DNA from: Leucobacter sp. UBA1945
GTDB taxonomy: Bacteria > Actinomycetota > Actinomycetes > Actinomycetales > Microbacteriaceae
Length of the DNA stretch: 28,092 nt
NCBI GenBank assembly: GCA_002336855.1
Contig: DDEV01000026.1
Span: 12,274 to 40,365 of the forward strand
Reading direction: 5' to 3'
Position numbers and translations under genes: made by a program. The notes under the pieces were generated by a model, which did no database searches, was not told the DNA's origin, and was given only the letters and a program-made list of their open reading frames with translations. Each line of letters opens with the position of its first letter. Position 1 is the first letter of the stretch. Shown in pieces: positions 22,019-28,092 of the stretch.

Positions 22019-23277
22019 GCGACCATCCCCCCGCTCGACGGAGCCGCCGGTCGCGCGGGCACGACCGGCACCAACTTCTGCACGCGATCGATGCGTGTGC
22101 GACGACCGTCCACGCGCGTGAAATCGCGATCGATCCACCAGGCGAACAGCACCTGGCCGAGCACCGAGGCGAAGAGCGAGATCGCACTGCCCCCCTCGGC
22201 CGTTTGCTTGGTTTCGCCACCAAACGCGAGAGTCATCATCAAGAAGCCGACGATGTTATTGACCACGTGCAGGGTGATCGCCGCCTCGAGACCACCGGTG
22301 CGCCAGACAAGCCATGCTGCGACCAGCGCCATCGACGCCACCGAGAGCATCCCCCAAATCTCGTAGATGTGGGCGAACGCGAACACGAAGCTTGGCAGGG
22401 CGACCGCGACGAGCGGGCTTCCGGTTCGCCACCGCATCAGGGTTGCTGCTCCGAAGACCAACGCGCCGACGATCAAGACGTTGCTGCCCTTCTCAAGCAA
22501 GCCCGAAAGGCCCCCGCTGAGATAGAACGACAGCGCGGCGAGCGGCAGACCGACCGCAAGCACGATCACGAACCATACGCGATTGCGCCACGCCCCGATC
22601 GCCTGCATAAAGGCGCCTCGAAACACAAGCTCTTCGGCGGTCGACTGCAGCGGCACGAGCAAGAGGATGATCAGCACAGACCAGAGTGCGGCATTCGCGT
22701 CGAATCCCGGAGGTTCTGCGGCGAGCTGGTTCTCTGACGGGGCGAGCAAGAGACCGAGGCCAATGCCCACGGCGTTGATGACCAGCAGCGCGACGAACGC
22801 CGGAAGAATCGCCCGTCCGATCCAACGCCAACGAATGCGCAGCGCTACAGACCAGAGTCGACCAACGGGGCTCAGACCAACGCTCAGCATCGCCAGCAGT
22901 GCCGCAGGAATCATGAGCGCAATCGACCCGAGGGCGGTCACCATCGAGAGCGGGCGCTGCGTGTCGGGCGTCGCAAGCACGAGCATGTCTTGCTGCGTCA
23001 GCGGGCCCGATGCCGTGGCGGCGGCGATGCTGAACATCACCAGGGTGAAGCCGGTCGAAAGCGTCAGGTAGTAGAGCACGCCGAGCAGCAGCCCGACGAG
23101 CGGCTTCCACCAGCGCGGACGCGGCACCCCGCGCAGCAGCTGGTGGTACTCGAGCGGCTCGGTCTCTTCCCACTGCACCTCGACCGCCTGCCGCGCCCAG
23201 GCTGGTTGAGGCGCCGGGGCAGCAGACGCAGGTGCCGACGTCTCGGGATCCTCGTGCTGATCCGAACTGAAAGTCAT
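22015..23277 (-). CDS. CPBP-family intramembrane metalloprotease
   Basis: A 420-residue polytopic membrane protease of the CPBP (Abi/CAAX-like) family. The three metal-site motifs are present: EELVFR at 215-220, FAHIYE at 301-306 (His303) and HVVNN at 337-341. A Pro/Ala-rich cytoplasmic tail of some 60 residues (PETSAPASAAPAPQP) precedes the helices. A longer frame reaching 23766 would run antisense through glyS and is rejected; the ATG at 23277 follows GGGAG. CPBP proteins process prenylated or bacteriocin-type peptides, or shed anti-sigma factors, but the substrate here is unknown. The flavoprotein-like gene overlaps it by four bases. Confidence 0.85.
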   Translation of the reverse strand: MTFSSDQHEDPETSAPASAAPAPQPAWARQAVEVQWEETEPLEYHQLLRGVPRPRWWKPLVGLLLGVLYYLTLSTGFTLVMFSIAAATASGPLTQQDMLVLATPDTQRPLSMVTALGSIALMIPAALLAMLSVGLSPVGRLWSVALRIRWRWIGRAILPAFVALLVINAVGIGLGLLLAPSENQLAAEPPGFDANAALWSVLIILLLVPLQSTAEELVFRGAFMQAIGAWRNRVWFVIVLAVGLPLAALSFYLSGGLSGLLEKGSNVLIVGALVFGAATLMRWRTGSPLVAVALPSFVFAFAHIYEIWGMLSVASMALVAAWLVWRTGGLEAAITLHVVNNIVGFLMMTLAFGGETKQTAEGGSAISLFASVLGQVLFAWWIDRDFTRVDGRRTRIDRVQKLVPVVPARPAAPSSGGMVA

Positions 23278-23291
23278 GCGACCATTCTCCC

Positions 23292-23313
23292 AAAACCAGC
23301 GGGGCCACCGCTG
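23292..23313 (-). terminator. Putative glyS terminator
   Basis: On the minus strand CAGCGG-tggcc-CCGCTG forms a perfect 6-bp stem, followed by GTTTTGGG with a short T4 run, about 75 bases after the glyS stop and before the CPBP start. Confidence 0.5.
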
Positions 23314-23367
23314 TGAGCCATGGCAGTGAGGCGAGCGTGCTCGCCCGAGCACAGCCGCCCCACTGGT

Positions 23368-23387
23368 GACGAACGGCGACGAACGGC
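23368..23387. repeat. Tandem 10-bp repeat at the glyS stop
   Basis: GACGAACGGC occurs twice in direct succession (23368-23377, 23378-23387), ending on the first base of the glyS stop codon. Its short length and copy number give no clear function. Confidence 0.6.
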
Positions 23388-24772
23388 TACGAGCCGCGCA
23401 GGCGTTCCGCGAGGTAGGCGTGCAGCTCGGCGCGGGGCACGCGTGCCTGCTCCATGGTGTCGCGCTCGCGCACGGTGACCGCGTCGTCATCGAGCGAGTC
23501 GAAGTCGACCGTGACACAGAAGGGGGTGCCAATTTCGTCTTGGCGGCGGTAGCGGCGACCGATGGCGCCTGCGTCATCGAAGTCGATATTCCAGTCGTCG
23601 CGCAGGTCTGCTGCGATCTCGCGGGCGAGCGGCGAGAGACGCTCGTTGCGGCTGAGCGGCAGCACGGCGGCCTTGATCGGCGCGAGGCGCGGGTCGAGGC
23701 CGAGCACGGTGCGGGTATCGGTGCCACCCTTCGCGTTCGGCACCTCTTCTTCGCGGTACGCATCAACGAGAAACGCCATGAGCGAGCGGGTGAGGCCAGC
23801 GGCCGGCTCGATCACGTACGGCACGAAGCGCTCGTCGTTGGCCTGGTCGTAGAACGAGAGATCCTTGCCCGAGTGCTTCGTGTGGGTCGACAAATCGAAG
23901 TCGGTGCGGTTCGCGATGCCCTCGAGCTCGCCCCACTCGCCGCCGGTGAAGCCGAAACGGTACTCGATGTCTGCGGTGCGCTTCGAGTAGTGCGAGAGCT
24001 TCTCTTTGGGGTGGTCATAGAAGCGCAGGTTTTCGGGATCGATGCCGAGGCCGACGTACCACGCCATGCGCTCGTTCATCCAGTACTCTTGCCACTCCTC
24101 GTCGGTGCCCGGCACGACGAAGAACTCCATCTCCATCTGCTCGAACTCGCGGGTGCGGAAGATGAAGTTGCCTGGCGTGATCTCATTGCGGAAGCTCTTG
24201 CCGATCTGGGCGATGCCGAACGGAGGCTTCACGCGCGCCGACTGCAGCACGTTCGCGAAGTTCACGAAGATGCCCTGCGCGGTCTCGGGGCGCAGGTAAT
24301 GCATGCCGGCCTCGTCGTCGACCGGGCCGAGGTAGGTCTTCAACAGACCCGAGAATGCGCGGGGCTCGGTGAACTGGCCGCGGGTGCCGCAGTTCTTGCA
24401 GACGATCTCGGCGAGGCCGCCCTCGGGCGCGCGACCCTTCTTCTCTTCGAACTCTTCGATCAGGTGATCCTCGCGGTAACGCTTGTGGCACTGCAGGCAC
24501 TCGACGAGCGGGTCGCTGAATACCTCGACGTGACCCGAGGCCTCCCACACCTGCTTCGGCAGAATTACGCTCGAGTCGATGCCGACCACGTCGTCGCGCT
24601 TCTGCACCATGGCGCGCCACCACTGGCGCTTGATGTTCTCTTTGAGGGCCGTGCCGAGAGGCCCGTAGTCCCAAGCCGAGCGCGAGCCGCCGTAGATCTC
24701 ACCTGCCTGGTAGACGAAGCCGCGGTGGCGGGCGAGGGCGATGACTTTATCGAGGCGAGACTGTTCGGCCAT
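23387..24772 (-). CDS. glyS: Glycyl-tRNA synthetase, class II alpha2 type
   Basis: A 461-residue class II aminoacyl-tRNA synthetase that charges tRNA-Gly in the cytoplasm, of the homodimeric type used by actinobacteria. Motif 1 region SRSAWDYGPLGTALKENIKR is at 30-49. A zinc knuckle is built from Cys92, Cys95, Cys125 and Cys128 (ECLQCHK, IVCKNCGTRG). Motif 2 is in FIFRTREFEQMEMEFF, and motif 3 lies near PYVIEPAAGLTRSLMAFL. The anticodon-binding domain fills the C-terminus. The ATG at 24772 follows GGAG about ten bases upstream, with a small GAGT-gaa-ACTC hairpin between. No T-box leader was seen. A TAGACT -10 box near 24858 is a weak promoter candidate. Confidence 0.95.
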   Translation of the reverse strand: MAEQSRLDKVIALARHRGFVYQAGEIYGGSRSAWDYGPLGTALKENIKRQWWRAMVQKRDDVVGIDSSVILPKQVWEASGHVEVFSDPLVECLQCHKRYREDHLIEEFEEKKGRAPEGGLAEIVCKNCGTRGQFTEPRAFSGLLKTYLGPVDDEAGMHYLRPETAQGIFVNFANVLQSARVKPPFGIAQIGKSFRNEITPGNFIFRTREFEQMEMEFFVVPGTDEEWQEYWMNERMAWYVGLGIDPENLRFYDHPKEKLSHYSKRTADIEYRFGFTGGEWGELEGIANRTDFDLSTHTKHSGKDLSFYDQANDERFVPYVIEPAAGLTRSLMAFLVDAYREEEVPNAKGGTDTRTVLGLDPRLAPIKAAVLPLSRNERLSPLAREIAADLRDDWNIDFDDAGAIGRRYRRQDEIGTPFCVTVDFDSLDDDAVTVRERDTMEQARVPRAELHAYLAERLRGS

Positions 24773-24913
24773 GTGAGTTTCACTCCAAGGTGCTGGTCGG
24801 GTTCTTGGTCAGCCCCGAATCGCTCGTGACGAGGATCCGCGGGCATACGTGAGTCAAGTCTACCCACGCGGCTCGCGCGAAGCACGGCTCGCCACAAACC
24901 CAGCGCGGCGGCG

Positions 24914-26206
24914 CTACCCGTAGCTCGAGGTGATACCCAGAAACTCCTCGAGCGTGCCGCCCGAGTTGTAGACCGCGGTCGCGGTGTCGACGCCCAGATA
25001 GCGCAGGTGCCAGGGCTCCCAGATGTACCCAGTGACGTTCTCTTTGCCTTGCGGGTAGCGCACGATGAAGCCGAAGCGGTGCGCGTTCGCGGCCACCCAC
25101 TGGCCGTCGGCCTGGTAGCCGAAGCCCTCGCATATGCAGTTCAGGTCGACCGTGAGCCCGGTCTGGTGCTCGCTGTGCCCCGGCCTCGCGGTGTCACGGT
25201 CTGCCCCCGCAACACCGACCTGCGCGACGAGCGAGTTGTAGATGGCCGCCTGCGAGGCGTACGACCTGAACCCGCTCGAGATGTAGAGGTTGTGCCCGCT
25301 GCCGGCGGCCTCGGCACTCATGGCGTTGAAGGCGGCTACCGTCTCGGCGGTCAGCCCGTCGCCCCACCAGCTCGGCAAGGCGTAGGTCTTGTTGGCGATC
25401 AGAATGCCATTGATATAGGTGGGCCCGGTACTGTCAGGATCCTGCTTACGCGCAGCTTCTTCTCCCGACGCGATCGCAGCTGCCAGCGCATCTCGATACC
25501 CCTGCAGCAACGGCACGAGGTCGGCGCCCTGGTCTGGCGACTTCAGCCCCGCCACCGCCGCGGCAAAGCCGTCTTTCGCCTCTTGCGAGGCGAGCTCTGG
25601 CAGCTGCGTGACTGATCCTTTTGCGTGGGCAGACTTCACCAGCTCGAGCTCTAAACGCTCGACGTTGCTTGCCGCCTCCTCGATACCGTCGATCTGCCGC
25701 TCAAGCGCGTCGGTGTCGCGGCTGCGCGAACCCTTGTCGGCAGCGAGCCGCGTCGCCGCCGACACCTTCGCGTCACGCCCTTCGGGTGCCGCCTGCGTCG
25801 GCACGCGTGTGAGCAGCACGGCCTCCGGGAGCGCAGGTTGGCCGTCATCACCCTGCTCGAGCGAAGCAGCCGTGGCAAGGCTGGTTGCGGCCTCCATGAG
25901 GTCTGCGGCGACGGTGGGGGTTTCGAGCAGCGCTGGATCGATCGCCGCGGCGATCTGCACGGCCTTCGCGTGGGCGGCCATCGCATCTGCGCGAAGACTG
26001 TTCAGCTCAGCGGCGGCGCGGTTTCGGTCGCCGTTCGCCTCACGCAACGCGGCGTCTGCCTGCGCATATGCGTTCGTCGCCGAACTCTCGAGACTCCACT
26101 GCCAGATGCCGAGGCCGCCGAGGCCTACCACAAGCGCGGCGACGAGCGATGCCGCAATGATGCGCCGTTTCTTGTGTGGTTTCGCGCGCGAACCAGCCTC
26201 GCTCAC
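24914..26206 (-). CDS. VanY-type D-alanyl-D-alanine carboxypeptidase (M15B)
   Basis: A 430-residue membrane-anchored peptidoglycan carboxypeptidase that trims the terminal D-Ala. A basic tail (AKPHKKRR) and one helix (about 16-35) anchor it. A long helical, charged region (about 50-260) follows, then the VanY domain: SGFRSYASQAAIYN at 311-324, GHSEHQTGLTVDLN with His347 and Asp354 as metal ligands, and WEPWH with catalytic Glu397 and His400. The GTG at 26206 overlaps the stop of the TfoX-like gene in a GTGA, so the longer frame to 26281 is not used. No vancomycin-resistance ligase is in view, so it is probably a housekeeping wall enzyme. Confidence 0.88.
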   Translation of the reverse strand: MSEAGSRAKPHKKRRIIAASLVAALVVGLGGLGIWQWSLESSATNAYAQADAALREANGDRNRAAAELNSLRADAMAAHAKAVQIAAAIDPALLETPTVAADLMEAATSLATAASLEQGDDGQPALPEAVLLTRVPTQAAPEGRDAKVSAATRLAADKGSRSRDTDALERQIDGIEEAASNVERLELELVKSAHAKGSVTQLPELASQEAKDGFAAAVAGLKSPDQGADLVPLLQGYRDALAAAIASGEEAARKQDPDSTGPTYINGILIANKTYALPSWWGDGLTAETVAAFNAMSAEAAGSGHNLYISSGFRSYASQAAIYNSLVAQVGVAGADRDTARPGHSEHQTGLTVDLNCICEGFGYQADGQWVAANAHRFGFIVRYPQGKENVTGYIWEPWHLRYLGVDTATAVYNSGGTLEEFLGITSSYG

Positions 26207-26538
26207 TTCGCCTGCTTTGGTTTCTTCGGCTTCGGTGCGGGCAGCACGGCGGCCGTGGTGTCGATCAGGCCGGCAAGCCATTCGCGGTCTTCCCAGCGGT
26301 CGCCGCTCACGCGAAAGTACATCTTGGAGCCGGGGTAGGCCGGCGCCTCGTCTGGCTCACCGATGTAGGCGCGGCCCGCATCGGTCGGCTTCACGAACAG
26401 TTCGTCATCGCAGATGAACGCGACGGGCTTCTCGTCGTAGTAGAGGCAGTACTCGCCGAACATTCTGCGCGTGCGAATACCGGGCAGCGCGGTCAGCTGG
26501 TCGACAAGAAACTCGATCGTCTCGGCCCGTGTGCCCAT
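26203..26538 (-). CDS. TfoX N-terminal domain protein
   Basis: A 111-residue soluble protein of the TfoX_N family: EFLVDQLTALPGIRTRRMFG, EYCLYYDEKPVAFICDDELFVK and an acidic-basic tail ending KPKKPKQAK. Full TfoX/Sxy proteins steer competence in Gammaproteobacteria; single N-terminal domain proteins like this are common elsewhere and have no settled role. It lies 27 bases after yajQ and overlaps the VanY gene by four bases, so the three are probably one transcript. Its Lys-rich tail might bind nucleic acid, which is a guess from composition. Confidence 0.82.
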   Translation of the reverse strand: MGTRAETIEFLVDQLTALPGIRTRRMFGEYCLYYDEKPVAFICDDELFVKPTDAGRAYIGEPDEAPAYPGSKMYFRVSGDRWEDREWLAGLIDTTAAVLPAPKPKKPKQAK

Positions 26539-26565
26539 GCTGCTCGCGCGCTCTCAGGTCGAGTG

Positions 26566-27054
26566 CTACCGGAAGTTGATGAACTGCAGCGCGACATCAA
26601 CATCGGCACCCTTGAGCAGCGCGATGGTGTCTTGCAGGTCGTCGCGGCTCTTCGAGCTCACGCGAAGCTCGTCGCCCTGAATCTGGCTCTTCACGCTCTT
26701 CGCACCCTCGTCGCGAATCAGCTTGTTCAGCTTCTTCGCGGTCGCCTGGTCGATGCCCTCTTTGAGCTTCACCTCGATGCGAGTCTCTTTGCCGCTCGGG
26801 TAGGGGTCGCCGCTGTCGAGCGCCTTGAGCGACATGCCGCGCTTGATGAACTTCGACTGCACGACATCGAGCACCGCGAGCACGCGCTCTTCGGTATTCG
26901 CCTTCAAGAGCAGCACCTTGTCGTTCAGATTGATCTCAGCGCCGACGCCCTTGAAGTCGTAACGCTGTTCAATCTCTTTGCGCGCCTGGTTGACCGCGTT
27001 CTCGATCTCCATCGAGTCGAGCTTGCTCACCACGTCAAAAGAAGAATCAGCCAT
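26566..27054 (-). CDS. yajQ: YajQ-family nucleotide-binding protein
   Basis: A 162-residue UPF0234/YajQ protein: two ferredoxin-like domains, beginning MADSSFDVVSKLDSMEIENA with the conserved VNQARKEIEQRYDFKGVGA segment. It also has KFIKRGMSLKALDSG and a C-terminal DLQDTIALLKGADVDVALQF. Members bind cyclic di-GMP in some bacteria and RNA or nucleotides in others; binding here is inferred from the family. The ATG at 27054 lies six bases after TAGAAT, so the transcript is probably leaderless and starts an operon with the TfoX-like and VanY genes. Confidence 0.92.
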   Translation of the reverse strand: MADSSFDVVSKLDSMEIENAVNQARKEIEQRYDFKGVGAEINLNDKVLLLKANTEERVLAVLDVVQSKFIKRGMSLKALDSGDPYPSGKETRIEVKLKEGIDQATAKKLNKLIRDEGAKSVKSQIQGDELRVSSKSRDDLQDTIALLKGADVDVALQFINFR

Positions 27055-27060
27055 GCCGCA

Positions 27061-27066
27061 ATTCTA
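27061..27066 (-). promoter_or_regulatory. Leaderless -10 box for yajQ
   Basis: TAGAAT on the minus strand ends six bases before the yajQ ATG, in the 23-base gap after the glycerate kinase stop. Confidence 0.5.
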
Positions 27067-27077
27067 GTGTCACGCGT

Positions 27078-28092
27078 TCATTCGCAATCAAGTTTTGATG
27101 CGGCGAGGATCGCCCCGCACACCTGCCCCGCGGTCGCCTCGAGCAGGCGCGGCGCATCGGCAGACATCTCTTCAAGCGCGGCGGGCCCCTGTGCGATCGA
27201 GAAGGCGGCCGAGATGCCTGCTGCTCTCGTTTCTTCCGGGCTCAACCCGATCGACCCGGCAAGCACGAGCACCGCCGCACCCGGCGCCGCCTCTGCGAGC
27301 ACGCGCGACACGACCTTGCCGTCGAGCGATTGTGCGTCTAGCCTGCCCTCGCCGGTGAAGACGAGCGTCGCTGCGGCGAGCGCCTCGCGCAGCCCGATGG
27401 CATCGCTCACCAGCCGCGCACCCGGCACGAGCTGCGCGCCGAAGAGCGTCGTCAGCCCGAGCGCCAGGCCACCGGCGGCCCCGATCCCGCGCTGCTGTCG
27501 CAACTGGGGCGCGTCGGTGCTGACCGCAGTGGCCAGCAGTTCGGAGAAACGACCCAAGCCCCGCTCGATCTCGGCGACCTGTTGCGCATCGGCACCCTTT
27601 TGCGGGCCGAACACGACCGCGGCACCTCGCGGGCCGGTCAAAGGGTTGTCGACGTCGCAGGCGATGCGCCAGGTGACCCGCGCGGCGCGCGGGTCGATCC
27701 CACGCAAATCGACCTGCTGCACGTCAAGGAGACCGCGCGCCCCACCGGCCACGTCTCGGCCCTGCGCGTCGAGCAGGCGCGCCCCGAGTGCGCGCAGCAT
27801 TCCGGCACCGCCGTCGCTTGTCGCCGAGCCGCCAATGCACAGCAGCAACTCGTCGGTGCCGGCATCGAGCGCGGCGAGAATTAGTTCGCCCACCCCGTGC
27901 GAGTCGGCGTCGAGGGGCTGCAGCGGCAGATCTGACACGGCGGGCAGCCCGTTGGCGTCGGCTGCCTCGATGATCGCCCGCAGACCGCCGTCCGCGGTTC
28001 GGCCGTAACCAACGCGGCCCTCGCGCGGCCGCCCGAGCGCATCACCTGTCGGCACCCGCGCCACCTCGCCGCCCCACGCGGCCACGAGCGCG
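27078..28092 (-). CDS. Glycerate kinase (partial, N-terminus beyond the window)
   Basis: Glycerate kinase phosphorylates D-glycerate to 2- or 3-phosphoglycerate in the cytoplasm, linking glyoxylate-type metabolism to glycolysis. About 337 residues are visible and some 40 N-terminal residues are missing past the last base. The GARK family landmarks are PVSDGGxG-type upstream residues (not visible), CIGGSATSDGGAGMLRALGA, CDVDNPLTGPRGAAVVFGPQ and the FTGEGRLDAQSLDGKVVSRV segment. The frame reads through to the edge, so the apparent GTG at 28085 is internal. Confidence 0.9.
   Translation of the reverse strand, partial: ALVAAWGGEVARVPTGDALGRPREGRVGYGRTADGGLRAIIEAADANGLPAVSDLPLQPLDADSHGVGELILAALDAGTDELLLCIGGSATSDGGAGMLRALGARLLDAQGRDVAGGARGLLDVQQVDLRGIDPRAARVTWRIACDVDNPLTGPRGAAVVFGPQKGADAQQVAEIERGLGRFSELLATAVSTDAPQLRQQRGIGAAGGLALGLTTLFGAQLVPGARLVSDAIGLREALAAATLVFTGEGRLDAQSLDGKVVSRVLAEAAPGAAVLVLAGSIGLSPEETRAAGISAAFSIAQGPAALEEMSADAPRLLEATAGQVCGAILAASKLDCE

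Noticed and set aside
23368..23387. CRISPR or other repeat array
   Set aside because: Only two 10-bp copies in tandem with no spacers; no other arrays were seen in the window.
23278..23766. N-terminal extension of the CPBP protease
   Set aside because: The extra 163 codons run antisense through glyS, show no domain and lie before a good ribosome binding site and start at 23277.
23366..24829. Long plus-strand reading frame of 487 codons opposite glyS
   Set aside because: It mirrors glyS in a high-GC antisense frame, has a composition rich in Leu, Arg and Val without domain motifs, and lacks a ribosome binding site.
24773..24913. T-box leader upstream of glyS
   Set aside because: No T-box sequence (TGGNACCGCG), specifier loop or terminator/antiterminator pair is visible in this 141-base gap.
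26176..28008. Plus-strand reading frame of 610 codons opposite tfoX-like, yajQ and glycerate kinase
   Set aside because: It crosses three convincing genes on the other strand and its sequence shows low-complexity Ser/Arg/Ala runs, typical of antisense frames in GC-rich DNA.

Overview
The window is high-GC, densely packed bacterial DNA with actinobacterial gene content: DUF3618, Holin-X and YtxH-like envelope proteins, a lysE/lysG pair, a single-chain GlyRS, and many genes that look leaderless. It most resembles a chromosomal segment of a Microbacteriaceae-like actinomycete. I cannot name the genus from sequence alone. No rRNA, tRNA, CRISPR array, insertion sequence or phage module was seen. 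Both ends cut through a gene: the 3' part of isocitrate lyase lies beyond base 1, and the 5' part of glycerate kinase lies beyond the last base.

Layout. Bases 1-2752 hold aceA (partial), then a GNAT acetyltransferase and rmuC, all on the minus strand. Bases 2879-4365 hold the Mg2+ channel gene mgtE with a structured leader of about 127 nt. Bases 4570-6731 hold a three-gene operon (GntR regulator, ABC ATPase, membrane permease) whose promoter is covered by a 24-bp palindrome. Bases 6784-8435 hold a gamma-carbonic-anhydrase-like protein and a threonine-aldolase-family enzyme on the plus strand, each with a -10 box six bases before its start codon. Bases 8538-10247 hold a divergent TetR regulator and quinone-oxidoreductase pair with two matching operators between them. 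Bases 10306-12613 hold a TRIC-family membrane protein and the divergent lysE/lysG pair. Bases 12657-16618 hold an NhaC-family antiporter, a YtcJ-like amidohydrolase and a divergent TetR regulator. Bases 16610-19261 hold a YibE/F membrane protein, a small PH-like protein and a HemD-like protein. Bases 19450-20521 hold a three-gene envelope or stress operon. Bases 20639-23277 hold a protoporphyrinogen-oxidase-like protein with a degenerate FAD motif, coupled to a CPBP membrane protease. Bases 23387-28092 hold glyS, a VanY-type carboxypeptidase, a TfoX-like protein, yajQ and glycerate kinase.

The most unusual signal is the mgtE leader. It folds into an 11-bp closing stem around two inner helices, carries an M-box-like GCCCAG...CAATnGGGT core but lacks the rest of the M-box, and is followed by a hairpin that buries the mgtE ribosome binding site. 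A 21-codon upstream reading frame lies inside the same element. Other notable signals are four palindromic operator candidates positioned on promoters, a run of leaderless starts, a TetR-controlled amidohydrolase/antiporter unit, and the degenerate oxidoreductase/CPBP pair. All functional calls come from reading motifs by eye; no database search was possible.
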